Origin: an uncultured Ignavibacteria bacterium
GTDB lineage: Bacteria > Bacteroidota > Ignavibacteria > Tepidaquicellales > Tepidaquicellaceae
Direction of reading: 5' to 3'
DNA length: 64,000 nucleotides
NCBI GenBank assembly: GCA_937974175.1
Contig: CALJIG010000056.1
Location: forward strand, 1-64,000
The notes beneath the pieces are model-generated. The model was not told where the DNA came from, did no database searches, and saw only the letters and a list, made by a program, of their open reading frames with translations. A program made the position numbers and the translations under genes. Below are positions 54,396 to 62,522 of the stretch, in pieces; the stretch's first letter is position 1, and every line of letters begins with the position of its first letter.

Positions 54396-54500
54396 CCTCC
54401 CCCTTACTAAGGGGGAGTTAGAGGGGGTTTAATGTATAATTTGAAAATTTCAAATCCTTCGTTAAACCACCCCTAACCCCTCCTTGGTAAGGAGGGGAAC
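54396..54500. repeat. Near-empty inverted pair of family A hairpins (rimM-trmD gap)
   Basis: Right-tailed copy 54396-54433 and inverted copy 54461-54500, with about 27 bases of AT-rich DNA between. It lies between two genes of one operon. Confidence 0.88.
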
Positions 54501-54515
54501 TTTTCAGTTTAAATT

Positions 54516-55055
54516 TTATTCCAGAAAGCCTTCAATAAGCTCAACAACAATTTTTTTCTCATCTGCATCGATGCTTTTTACAAACTCTTCACGATAGGGA
54601 ATTAATATTTCTTTCCCCTCAATGCTTTTTACATTGAGTATATCATGCGAGCCGTAGTTATCTATCTTTTCAAGTGTACCCAGCAATTCATTCCCGTTAA
54701 AAACATTAAATCCTATTATCTCATAATGAAAATATTTTCCTTTGGGAAGCTTTAACTTCTCTCCTTCAGGTATAAGAATTTCATAATGCACAAATGCCGC
54801 TGCCTCTTCTTTTGAATTTATTCCTTGAAGTTTAATTGTAATCTGCGAATGTGTTACATCGCATTTTTCAATTTTGAATTCAAATTCATCATTCGGATTC
54901 AGCGCGAACAAAGATTTCCTTTCATCAAAAAGATAAACTCTTTTTAACTTGAGAAATCTCTCGGGATATTCTGTAAACGGAGTTACTTTCAACAGTCCTT
55001 TTATTCCTGAGCATCCGCTCAATTTACCTATGCAAATGAAATCGTTGTATTCCAA
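54516..55055 (-). CDS. rimM: Ribosome maturation factor RimM
   Basis: 179 residues. ICIGKLSGCSGIKGLLKVTP is the N-terminal RimM signature and KGKYFHYEIIGFNVFNGNEL the start of the PRC-barrel. It assists 16S 3' domain assembly of the 30S subunit around S19. It is in the classical position between the KH-domain gene and trmD. Confidence 0.94.
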   Translation of the reverse strand: MEYNDFICIGKLSGCSGIKGLLKVTPFTEYPERFLKLKRVYLFDERKSLFALNPNDEFEFKIEKCDVTHSQITIKLQGINSKEEAAAFVHYEILIPEGEKLKLPKGKYFHYEIIGFNVFNGNELLGTLEKIDNYGSHDILNVKSIEGKEILIPYREEFVKSIDADEKKIVVELIEGFLE

Positions 55056-55070
55056 TATTAGTACAAATAA

Positions 55071-55325
55071 TTATTGCTGCTCGTGCTTTTCGTGTCTATC
55101 CGGTATTTCAAGGATTGCAATTCTGCCTTGTTTGGCTGCTATTGCTCCAAGTAAAGTTCTGATTGCCTTTGCCGTTCTGCCCTGCTTGCCAATCACTTTA
55201 CCGGTTTCCGTTTCGTCCACAAAAAGTTTGTATTTAATTTTGTTTCCGTCTTCTGTTTCTTCTATTACTACTGCTTCAGGCTTATCGACCAAATGCTGGG
55301 CGATAAATTCAATGAAGTTTTTCAT
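55071..55325 (-). CDS. khpA: KH-domain RNA-binding protein (YlqC/KhpA type)
   Basis: 84 residues from ATG 55325, chosen because AGGAGA lies 8 bases upstream and the family starts MKNFIEFIAQHLVDKPEAV. The KH core has VIGKQGRTAKAIRTLL (GxxG loop GKQG). It binds RNA and in other bacteria pairs with KhpB/Jag. A longer in-frame reading to 55385 is not supported. Between rpsP and rimM, as usual. Confidence 0.93.
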   Translation of the reverse strand: MKNFIEFIAQHLVDKPEAVVIEETEDGNKIKYKLFVDETETGKVIGKQGRTAKAIRTLLGAIAAKQGRIAILEIPDRHEKHEQQ

Positions 55326-55523
55326 GTTGATTCTCCTTTGGGGTAGTTTAATAGGAATCTTACTGCTAAAGAAAAACTTTCTCACTAGAATACGGACTCA
55401 GAATTAGCCGTGTAATATACCTTAGCATATTAGCCGCATTGTTATTCTCGTTTTGCCCGCCCTGATATAACTTAATGCTCCCAACAAGTTAATGAAGGGG
55501 AACTTATAAATTACAAATTAAAA

Positions 55524-55934
55524 TTAAGCGGTCTTCTCAGCTTTAGCTTCAGCTTCTTTTTTTGCTTTGTTTTCTTTTCTTCTTACTTTTTTAGCCTTTG
55601 CTGTTTCTGCTTTTCTGCTTCTATCAGCTATGAACTTATTATATTCATCTGTGATTTTTGTTTCATCAGCACCTTTTCTTGTAAGATGAAGCTTTAGCAT
55701 GAAGCCTTCTTTACTTAGAATGCTTCTTACTGTATCAGTCGGCTGTGCGCCGTTGTTCAGCCAGTAGCTTACTCTTTCGTCTTTCAAAGTTACTACTGCC
55801 GGTTCAGCATTCGGATTATAATGTCCGACTGATTCGATGAATCTTCCATCTCTTGGTGAACGGGAGTCTGCAGCAACTATTTTGTAAACGGGATAAGCTT
55901 TCTTTCCCATTCTTTTTAGTCTTAATTTAACCAC
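55524..55934 (-). CDS. rpsP: Ribosomal protein S16
   Basis: 136 residues. MVKLRLKRMGKKAYPVYKIV and DGRFIESVGHYNP are diagnostic. The core is about 85 residues; the last 45 form a Lys/Ala/Glu-rich extension (KAKKVRRKENKAKKEAEAKA), as often seen in the FCB group. It helps fold the 16S 5' domain. Second gene of the operon, 36 bases after ffh. Confidence 0.97.
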   Translation of the reverse strand: MVKLRLKRMGKKAYPVYKIVAADSRSPRDGRFIESVGHYNPNAEPAVVTLKDERVSYWLNNGAQPTDTVRSILSKEGFMLKLHLTRKGADETKITDEYNKFIADRSRKAETAKAKKVRRKENKAKKEAEAKAEKTA

Positions 55935-55970
55935 GTTTTTGTGTATCTCCTTTTATATTATTAATTATTT

Positions 55971-57326
55971 TTATTTAAATTTCATTTGGTTCATAAAGTT
56001 TGGCGGCAGCTTCATTTTTTTCATCATGCCCTTTGCTTTATTTTCATTAAATCCTTTCATCATTTTTGCCATATCTTCATACTGCTTTATAACTTTATTT
56101 ACTTCCTGTATCTGGTTTCCGCTTCCGTTTGCAATTCTTCTTCTGCGTAAGCCGTTTATTATTTTAGGATTTGCTCTTTCTTCCTTTGTCATCGATTGTA
56201 TCACAGCCTCAACTCTTACCATTACTTTTTCATCAATCTCTTTGCCCTGCATTGCTTTCGCTGCGCCGGGAATCATAGAGAGTAAGCTTGTAAGCGAACC
56301 CATTTTTTTTATCTGCTTTATGTACATTAAGAAGTCATCGAAATCGAATTTATTTTTCGATAGCTTCTCTTCCATTTTTTCAGCTTCGCTGAAATCAAAA
56401 TCCTGCTGTGCTTTTTCTACAAAGGAAACAATATCACCCTTGCCTAAAATTCTACCGGCCATTCTGTCAGGATGAAACTCTTCTAAAGCTTCAAGCTTTT
56501 CACCTATACCGACAAACTTGATAGGCTTCTGAACAACGGCTTTAATGGATAAAGCTGCACCGCCTCTTGTATCACCGTCTAACTTTGTAAGAACTACTCC
56601 GTCAAAATTCAGTTTTTCATTGAACGTCTTTGCAGTATTAACTGCATCCTGTCCTGTCATCGCATCAACTACAAATAATATCTCGCCCGGGCTTACTGCA
56701 TCTTTAATTGCGCGGACTTCATTCATCATCTCTTCATCAATAGCTAAACGTCCTGCAGTATCGATGAGTAATGTATCTCTTGCATTCTCTTTACAGTATT
56801 GAATAGCTGCTTTGGAAATCTTTACAGCATCCTTTTCACCATCGATGGAGAATACAGGAACACCAATTTGTTTACCGAGAACTTTTAACTGCTCTATAGC
56901 AGCAGGTCTGTATATATCGCAGGCAGCAAGTACTGGCTGCTTGCCTTTTGATTTCAAGTGTTTTGCAAGCTTTGCTGAAAAAGTTGTTTTACCCGAACCC
57001 TGCAAACCGACCATCATAATAATGGAAGGAATATCGTTCGTGAAATTTATATCAGCTTTTTCTGCGCCGAGAAGATTTACGAGCTCATCGTTGATTATCT
57101 TAACGATTAACTGTCCCGGTGTTATGCTTAGCAGTACATTTTGTCCTAATGATTTTTTCTTTACTTCTTCGAGGAAGGAAGTAACAACTTTGTAGTTTAC
57201 GTCGGCATCGAATAATACTCTGCGTATTTCGCGGAGCGATTCGTCTATATTTTTTTCTGTTATCTTACCTTCACCGCGTATCTTTTTTAGTACGCCTTCC
57301 AGCTTCGAGGATAAATCGTCAAACAT
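55971..57326 (-). CDS. ffh: Signal recognition particle GTPase
   Basis: 451 residues. NG domain: GLQGSGKTTFSAKLAKHL (G1), DTAGRLAIDEEMM (G3), TKLDGDTRGGAALS (G4). The M domain carries RVEAVIQSMTKEER and GLRRRRIANGSG. It recognises signal sequences on ribosomes and targets them to FtsY/SecYEG. First gene of the ribosomal operon. Confidence 0.97.
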   Translation of the reverse strand: MFDDLSSKLEGVLKKIRGEGKITEKNIDESLREIRRVLFDADVNYKVVTSFLEEVKKKSLGQNVLLSITPGQLIVKIINDELVNLLGAEKADINFTNDIPSIIMMVGLQGSGKTTFSAKLAKHLKSKGKQPVLAACDIYRPAAIEQLKVLGKQIGVPVFSIDGEKDAVKISKAAIQYCKENARDTLLIDTAGRLAIDEEMMNEVRAIKDAVSPGEILFVVDAMTGQDAVNTAKTFNEKLNFDGVVLTKLDGDTRGGAALSIKAVVQKPIKFVGIGEKLEALEEFHPDRMAGRILGKGDIVSFVEKAQQDFDFSEAEKMEEKLSKNKFDFDDFLMYIKQIKKMGSLTSLLSMIPGAAKAMQGKEIDEKVMVRVEAVIQSMTKEERANPKIINGLRRRRIANGSGNQIQEVNKVIKQYEDMAKMMKGFNENKAKGMMKKMKLPPNFMNQMKFK

Positions 57327-57369
57327 TCGTTAGTCTTTCGTAGTTTATTCTGTAATTTTTTCTATACAA

Positions 57370-57406
57370 AAAATACGTTCCAACGCCAAAGCCCTGGAAC
57401 GCTTAT
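57370..57406 (-). terminator. Hairpin terminator before ffh
   Basis: On the minus strand GCGTTCCA-GGGCTTTGGCGT-TGGAACG then TATTTTTTG. It would end transcription from the TPR gene at 57555 before ffh. Confidence 0.7.
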
Positions 57407-57450
57407 ATTGTACATTAATAGTTATGTATTGCAAATTACCGAATTATAAA

Positions 57451-57530
57451 GATTTTTACAAGGGAAATTACGATGTGTGAACGGGAAATTTTACACCTAA
57501 GTGTTGTAAAAATAGAATTTGAGTTTTTAG
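57451..57530. repeat. TPR-gene 3' flank repeat, copy 1
   Basis: Contains TTACAAGGGAAATTACGATG and a purine-rich continuation (AATAGAATTTGAGTTTTT). Related sequence at 58640-58710 and 60141-60205 marks duplicated borders of TPR genes. Confidence 0.6.
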
Positions 57531-57554
57531 AGTTCTTTACTAAACTAAAGAAAT

Positions 57555-58592
57555 TTATTTTTGTGCATTCTTTATCTTTTTAATATATAACTTAGGCAGT
57601 TCATCTTTTGGGTTTATTTTAAGTATTTGGTTATAATCTTTAAGTGCTTTCTCGTAATCTTCTTGTATAGTATAAATTTTCCCTCTGGTGTAAAGTGAAT
57701 ATATGTCTTCCGGGTTCAATAGTAATGCGCGATTTAAATACAAAAGAGATTTTGTATAATTTAGTTGATCATAATAAACTCCACCAAGAATTCCATATGG
57801 ATAATAAGATGTTGAATCAAGTATAATTGATTTTTCTAAGTCAGTAATACTTTTTTTATATTGTTTAGCATCAGAATAAGCTGTGCCGCGTAGTGAAAAT
57901 AATATTGCATCGCTACCGTCTATAGCTATTGCTTTAGTGGAGTATTTTATCGCATTTTTTGCATCCTTTATAAGAAGATAGCAACGAGCCAAGTTTGTTA
58001 AATCATATAAATTATTCGGCTCTATTGAAAGTGCTTTTTGAAAATCTGCAATTGCTTTATCGTACTCACCTAACCTGTGATATTCAAATCCTCTATTTCC
58101 AAATGGTCTTTCGTCTTTAGGATTCAATTCTATACTTGTTGAAAAATCTTCAATTGCTTTTTTATTATCTGGTATCATGGAATATGCATAACCCCTGTTG
58201 TAATAATAATCGGCTTCATTTGGCTTAAGATTTATTGCTATGGTAAATTGTTCAACTGCTTCTTTAAAATTCTTATAATTTTTATAAACCAAACCAAGAT
58301 TACTCTGACTTATATCATCAACCGGGTCAATACTTACTGCCTTTACCAGATCTTTTTCAGCATTGGCATTATCTTTTAACAGCAGATATGATGCACCCCG
58401 ATAAGCATAAATTTTTGTAAGAGAGGAATCAGCTTCAAGTGCTTTAGAATAAAACTCGATTGCTTTACTCGAATTACGTTGAATATAACAAGAGTCTGCT
58501 AAATGCAGATAGTCTTTTGCACTTGTCTGAGCAAATAAAAAATCACAATAAGAAGTGATTACAAAAAATATAAAATACAGAATAATCTTCAT
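57555..58592 (-). CDS. Secreted tetratricopeptide-repeat protein
   Basis: 345 residues. Signal peptide (IILYFIFFVITSYCDFLFA), then eight or nine TPR units of 34 residues with AIEFYSKALEADS and NPKDERPFGNRGFEYHRLGE as clear examples. TPRs form protein-binding superhelices; this one is probably periplasmic. Its C-terminal half has a degenerate copy at 59938-60135. Downstream of it lies a terminator, so it is monocistronic. Confidence 0.82.
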   Translation of the reverse strand: MKIILYFIFFVITSYCDFLFAQTSAKDYLHLADSCYIQRNSSKAIEFYSKALEADSSLTKIYAYRGASYLLLKDNANAEKDLVKAVSIDPVDDISQSNLGLVYKNYKNFKEAVEQFTIAINLKPNEADYYYNRGYAYSMIPDNKKAIEDFSTSIELNPKDERPFGNRGFEYHRLGEYDKAIADFQKALSIEPNNLYDLTNLARCYLLIKDAKNAIKYSTKAIAIDGSDAILFSLRGTAYSDAKQYKKSITDLEKSIILDSTSYYPYGILGGVYYDQLNYTKSLLYLNRALLLNPEDIYSLYTRGKIYTIQEDYEKALKDYNQILKINPKDELPKLYIKKIKNAQK

Positions 58593-58639
58593 AGAGATTG
58601 AAGTAAAAATTTTAAAAAATAAAATAATTCAGAAGTGAA

Positions 58640-58710
58640 ATTTATACAAGGGAATACGATATGTAAAAGAGATTTTTTACACTAAAGTACTCTAAAAATG
58701 GAATTTGAAA
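58640..58710. repeat. TPR-gene 3' flank repeat, copy 2
   Basis: TTATACAAGGGAATACGATA and AAAATGGAATTTGAAAATTT match copy 1. It lies upstream of the first TPR gene, where a neighbouring TPR gene would once have ended. Confidence 0.6.
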
Positions 58711-58892
58711 ATTTCCTTTTTGATTTAATTTGAAAGATTGAAACTAAAATCCGAATCTTAGCATTATTATACTGATTAAGAAAAGTAGAAAAATATTTGC
58801 TGATGTGCCGAAATGCTTAAATATTGCTACTGAATCCGTAATTGAATTAAAGTATTTTACTACTCAACTCTAAAAGAAAAAATAATTATAAA

Positions 58893-59465
58893 ATGATTGA
58901 ATTTTTACGTCAGCCATGGCATTGGTCTGTAGCCGGTGTTTTGATTGGATTAATTGTTCCCGTTTTACTTCTATTGGGAAATAAGAAGCTGGGAGTTTCC
59001 TCTTCACTAAGACATTTTTGCGCAATGTGCATGCCTTCTAACATTTCCTTTTTTAAATACGACTGGAAGAATGAAATTTGGAATTTAGTTTTTATAGCAG
59101 GAATTTTTATCGGGGGATTTTTAGCAGCTAATTTTTTGCAGAATCCTAATCCTATAGAAATTACTGATTCTGCCAGGGAATCTTTTATAAATCTTGGCAT
59201 TAAAGATTTCAGCCTGTTAATGCCTGTAGAAATCTTTTCCTGGAAAAATCTATTTACCCCGGTGGGTTTAATATTTTTTGTATTTGGCGGATTTCTTATC
59301 GGCTTTGGTACGCGTTATGCCGGAGGATGCACTTCAGGACATACAATTATGGGTTTATCAAACCTGCAGTTACCTTCATTATATGCATCTATAGCTTTTA
59401 TGGTTGGCGGGTATTTATCCGCAAATTATCTGATTCCATTAATCTTTAAATTACTATTTGCTTGA
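58893..59465 (+). CDS. YeeE/YedE-family membrane transporter subunit
   Basis: 190 residues with about five helices and the diagnostic GFGTRYAGGCTSGHTIMGLS. YeeE/YedE (TsuA/PmpA-like) proteins move thiosulfate or other sulfur compounds across the inner membrane. The stop overlaps the next start (TTGA), so the two are translationally coupled half-transporters. The direction is opposite to the surrounding TPR genes. Confidence 0.85.
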   Translation: MIEFLRQPWHWSVAGVLIGLIVPVLLLLGNKKLGVSSSLRHFCAMCMPSNISFFKYDWKNEIWNLVFIAGIFIGGFLAANFLQNPNPIEITDSARESFINLGIKDFSLLMPVEIFSWKNLFTPVGLIFFVFGGFLIGFGTRYAGGCTSGHTIMGLSNLQLPSLYASIAFMVGGYLSANYLIPLIFKLLFA

Positions 59466-59872
59466 AAAATTTTAAATATTTAGTTGTTGGTATTATATTC
59501 GGAATTATTTTTGTTAAAGCAGAAATAATAAGCTGGTTCAAAATACAAGAGATGTTTTATCTGGATTCATTTTATATGTTCGGTGTTATTGGCACTGCAG
59601 TTTTGACAGGCATGATTTCTGTATTCATTATCAAAAAATTTAAACTGAAAACAATTTCAGGTGAGGCTATAACATTTCAGGATAAAAAATTCCACAAAGG
59701 TCAGATAATCGGAGGATTAATTTTTGGCGTGGGATGGACTATTACAGGTGCATGCCCCGGTCCGTTAGCAGCACAGATAGGAAGCGGATTCACAGTAGTG
59801 ATAATAACTTTTCTCTGCGCTATTGCCGGTACATGGTTCTATGGATTAATAAAAGAAAAGCTGCCGCATTAA
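59462..59872 (+). CDS. YeeE/YedE-family second subunit
   Basis: 136 residues starting at TTG, about four helices, with VGWTITGACPGPLAAQIGSG. The two-gene arrangement matches PmpA-PmpB-type transporters of Chlorobi and proteobacteria, often with a sulfurtransferase, which is absent here. Likely a sulfur-species permease; the substrate is unproven. Confidence 0.83.
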   Translation: MKNFKYLVVGIIFGIIFVKAEIISWFKIQEMFYLDSFYMFGVIGTAVLTGMISVFIIKKFKLKTISGEAITFQDKKFHKGQIIGGLIFGVGWTITGACPGPLAAQIGSGFTVVIITFLCAIAGTWFYGLIKEKLPH

Positions 59873-59937
59873 AAGATTTTAAATTCAGATTTACTTATAA
59901 TACATGTGAAAAGAATGCCATTCAGTATTTGGTGATA

Positions 59938-60135
59938 TCTGCAGGTGCTTTCTCGTAATCTTCTTGTATAGTATAAATTCCCTCTGGTATAAAGTGAGTA
60001 TAAATCTTTAGGATTCAGCTGTAATGCAAGGTTTAAATTTAAAAGAGCGTTTGGTAAATCAAATTCATTGTAATATATTCCACCTAGAATTCCATAAAGA
60101 GCGCAGTCTCTTGAATCAAGCGAAGTTTTTACAAT
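59938..60135 (-). pseudogene. Remnant of a third TPR gene
   Basis: GTGCTTTCTCGTAATCTTCT, TGTATAGTATAAATT-CCCTC and ATATTCCACC-AGAATTCCAT match 57648-57840 at nucleotide level. It represents the C-terminal TPRs of a gene like 57555-58592 with frameshifts and no N-terminal part. Confidence 0.75.
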
Positions 60136-60140
60136 TAAAA

Positions 60141-60205
60141 TTCACGGCATGTGAACGGGAATTTGCACCTGAATTTTGCAAGATAAAACTTGAATTTTTG
60201 GAAAA
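60141..60205. repeat. TPR-gene 3' flank repeat, copy 3
   Basis: CATGTGAACGGGAATTTGCA and ACTTGAATTTTTGG resemble 57473-57525. It directly precedes the 3' end of the next TPR gene. Confidence 0.6.
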
Positions 60206-60221
60206 TTTATACACCATTAAA

Positions 60222-61490
60222 TTACTTACTTCGAAACTTGTTTATTTCTCTGATTATAGGGGTAACTATTGCATCTGATGGATCAATTTTAAGAACTTCA
60301 TTACAATCTGCCATTGCTTCATCATATTTGTCCAGATAAAAATAGCCGGTTGCACGGGAAGTTAAAAGAAATAATGATTTTGGTTTTGATTTCAATTTAA
60401 CTGAGCATAGCTCAACAACTTTTTTATAATCTATTTTCCCCAGAGGTATGGAATTATGTCTAACATAAAATAAGGCTCTTTCACTTAATATCTCTATATC
60501 ATCAGGTTCTAAATTTACTGCTGTATTGTGGTCAGCAATGCTTTTTTCATTTTCTTTTAAATCGTCATATGCTTTTCCTCTGCCGCTGTATGCTTCGGCA
60601 TATTTGTTATCAAGCTTTATTGCCTTAGTGTAATATACTACGGCTTCACTGTTTTTATTTGAATAATAATAAACTTCTGCTAAATTTTTATATCTGAATG
60701 CGTTCGCTTTGCCCGTGTTAATAAGATATGAGAAATCAATAATCGCCTTAGGATAGTTCAGATTTAATAAATAGGCCATTCCGCGAGCTTCATAGGCTTC
60801 AGCTTTAACGAAGCCTAAATTAATTGCCTTTGTATAGTTATTTATTGCTGAATCATATTTTTCCAGGTCAAGGTAAACGTTTCCCAGATTGAAGTATGCA
60901 ATTTCATAAGCCGGATCGAGTTCAATTGCTTTTAAATAACTCTTAATAGCTTCATCGTAGTTCTCTTCCTCTCTGTAAATGTTGCCCAGATAATTATACG
61001 GACTTTTCTTGTCAGGAGCTAATTTGATAACCTTGATAAAATCCTGTTTAGACTGTTCATATTTTTCTGTGTTGAAAAGGCTAACTGCGCGGTGATATAG
61101 GAGTTCATCATTTTCACCAAAGTCAGTAATAGCGTAGTCTGTGAGTTCAAAGGCTTTTACATAATTTTCTTCTAGAATATATATATTCGCAAGATTTACA
61201 TAAGGATTATAAGCATTTGCTCCCAGCTCAATTGCTTTTAAGTAATCTTTTTTTGCCTCATCAAATCTGTTTAAGTTGTGAAATGAAAATCCGCGCCTTC
61301 TGTAGTACATAACAGAATCAGGATATGACTCAATCAATATTGAATATAATTTTATAGACTCCTCATAATTTTTAGCATCATATGCAGAATCAGCCTTCGA
61401 GATTACGCTGTATAATTTATCTTCCTGTGCAGTAAGATAATTGACTCCTGTCACAAGGAATAAAAAAACTAAAACAATTTTAATTTTCAT
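60222..61490 (-). CDS. Secreted tetratricopeptide-repeat protein
   Basis: 422 residues. Signal peptide (IVLVFLFLVTGVNYLTAQ), about eleven TPR units (for example NYDEAIKSYLKAIELDPAYE and KYDSAINNYTKAINLGFVKA). Its 5' end is 4 bases from the stop of the upstream lipoprotein gene, so it belongs to a three-gene operon with the two lipoproteins. Probably a periplasmic scaffold; the partner is unknown. Confidence 0.82.
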   Translation of the reverse strand: MKIKIVLVFLFLVTGVNYLTAQEDKLYSVISKADSAYDAKNYEESIKLYSILIESYPDSVMYYRRRGFSFHNLNRFDEAKKDYLKAIELGANAYNPYVNLANIYILEENYVKAFELTDYAITDFGENDELLYHRAVSLFNTEKYEQSKQDFIKVIKLAPDKKSPYNYLGNIYREEENYDEAIKSYLKAIELDPAYEIAYFNLGNVYLDLEKYDSAINNYTKAINLGFVKAEAYEARGMAYLLNLNYPKAIIDFSYLINTGKANAFRYKNLAEVYYYSNKNSEAVVYYTKAIKLDNKYAEAYSGRGKAYDDLKENEKSIADHNTAVNLEPDDIEILSERALFYVRHNSIPLGKIDYKKVVELCSVKLKSKPKSLFLLTSRATGYFYLDKYDEAMADCNEVLKIDPSDAIVTPIIREINKFRSK

Positions 61491-61494
61491 ATTC

Positions 61495-62502
61495 TTAACT
61501 CCCTTTATAAAAGCTTCTTATCACTTTTGATGTATTATCTTTATTTATTACCAGCATATAAAAAGTGTTGTCTCTGTATTCAGTTGTTATATAAAGAAAT
61601 GCATTTTGAAAATTTACACTTGCAGGTATATCAGTAAGCTGTTTGTATTCAGTGCCGTTCCACGCAGCAGCCTGCAAGCGCGATAGGGAATCCTGACGCA
61701 CAGTTACAAATCTGTCCTTACTCTCGCCTCTAATATTCGACGGGTAATTATAATACGGATTTGTAATTGTAAACATATTTGTCCAGGCTGACTCTGAAAA
61801 ATATGAAACTATTGTAGTATAAGAACTGATTTTTAAAATATCAGTATTGATAGGTGTAATGCTGTCATCTTCAGGTTCGTTTTTTACAAATACGGGACCT
61901 GAATCCGTCACTCTGTAAAAACTTCTTGTGAAGTTATTCTCTCTTACAATTAAGTAAATATTTCCGTTTGATTTTGCAAAGCACTTTATAAACTGTCCTG
62001 TAACATTGTACGGTGTAAAGATACCATTTTCAAATTTATAATATTTCAACGAATCATACAGATAACAATAAAATTTTCCTTTGCCGGCAAACATCGGAGG
62101 GAAAATATAAACTGAATCGGGCTGAGGCTGATTATAAATTGTATAGCTTCCGTTATCATAAATCATGAATTGCTGCTTCCCGTCAGAAACTCTTTTTCCT
62201 TTATAAACTATATAGGAGTTATCGTAGATATATCCTTGCTGCGCATTGAATACTGAGTTCTGTTCAGTGAACTCCACAGGCACATTATTTGTAACTTTAT
62301 ATAATTTATTGAATGAAGAAGCGAAGTAACTGTTTCTATCTATTACCTGTACATCCGTTATGTTATCGAACGTCATATTTTGAGTGGACCACTCATAAAT
62401 GTCTGAAGCAGTTCCGGGATTAGTAATTACATCATCGCTTTTACAGGAGATTAGTAATATTGAAAAGCAAATAACAACAAACAGATTTAAGATAATTTTC
62501 AT
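61495..62502 (-). CDS. Lipoprotein of unknown function (paralogue A)
   Basis: 335 residues. Lipobox LISC (mature Cys about 20), then KSDDVITNPG, the same linker as in the 27363 lipoprotein. The rest is beta-rich, with repeating Tyr/Phe and N-G-x-Y/F turns as in a propeller (YIYDNSYIVYKGKRVSDG). It aligns with the next protein, including the ending SKVIRSFYKGS against ATKILKGKLK. No known domain. Confidence 0.7.
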   Translation of the reverse strand: MKIILNLFVVICFSILLISCKSDDVITNPGTASDIYEWSTQNMTFDNITDVQVIDRNSYFASSFNKLYKVTNNVPVEFTEQNSVFNAQQGYIYDNSYIVYKGKRVSDGKQQFMIYDNGSYTIYNQPQPDSVYIFPPMFAGKGKFYCYLYDSLKYYKFENGIFTPYNVTGQFIKCFAKSNGNIYLIVRENNFTRSFYRVTDSGPVFVKNEPEDDSITPINTDILKISSYTTIVSYFSESAWTNMFTITNPYYNYPSNIRGESKDRFVTVRQDSLSRLQAAAWNGTEYKQLTDIPASVNFQNAFLYITTEYRDNTFYMLVINKDNTSKVIRSFYKGS

Positions 62503-62522
62503 AATTGAGATTGAATATAATT

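Noticed and set aside
3091..54500. Insertion sequences with their own transposase
   Set aside because: No transposase, integrase or recombinase gene was found in the window; any mobility must be supplied in trans.
55939..56475. 178-codon plus-strand ORF rich in Phe and Ser
   Set aside because: Antisense shadow of ffh; composition typical of a reverse frame of a Lys/Glu-rich gene.
60024..60278. 84-codon plus-strand ORF
   Set aside because: Antisense to the TPR remnant and the 3' flank repeat; no independent support.
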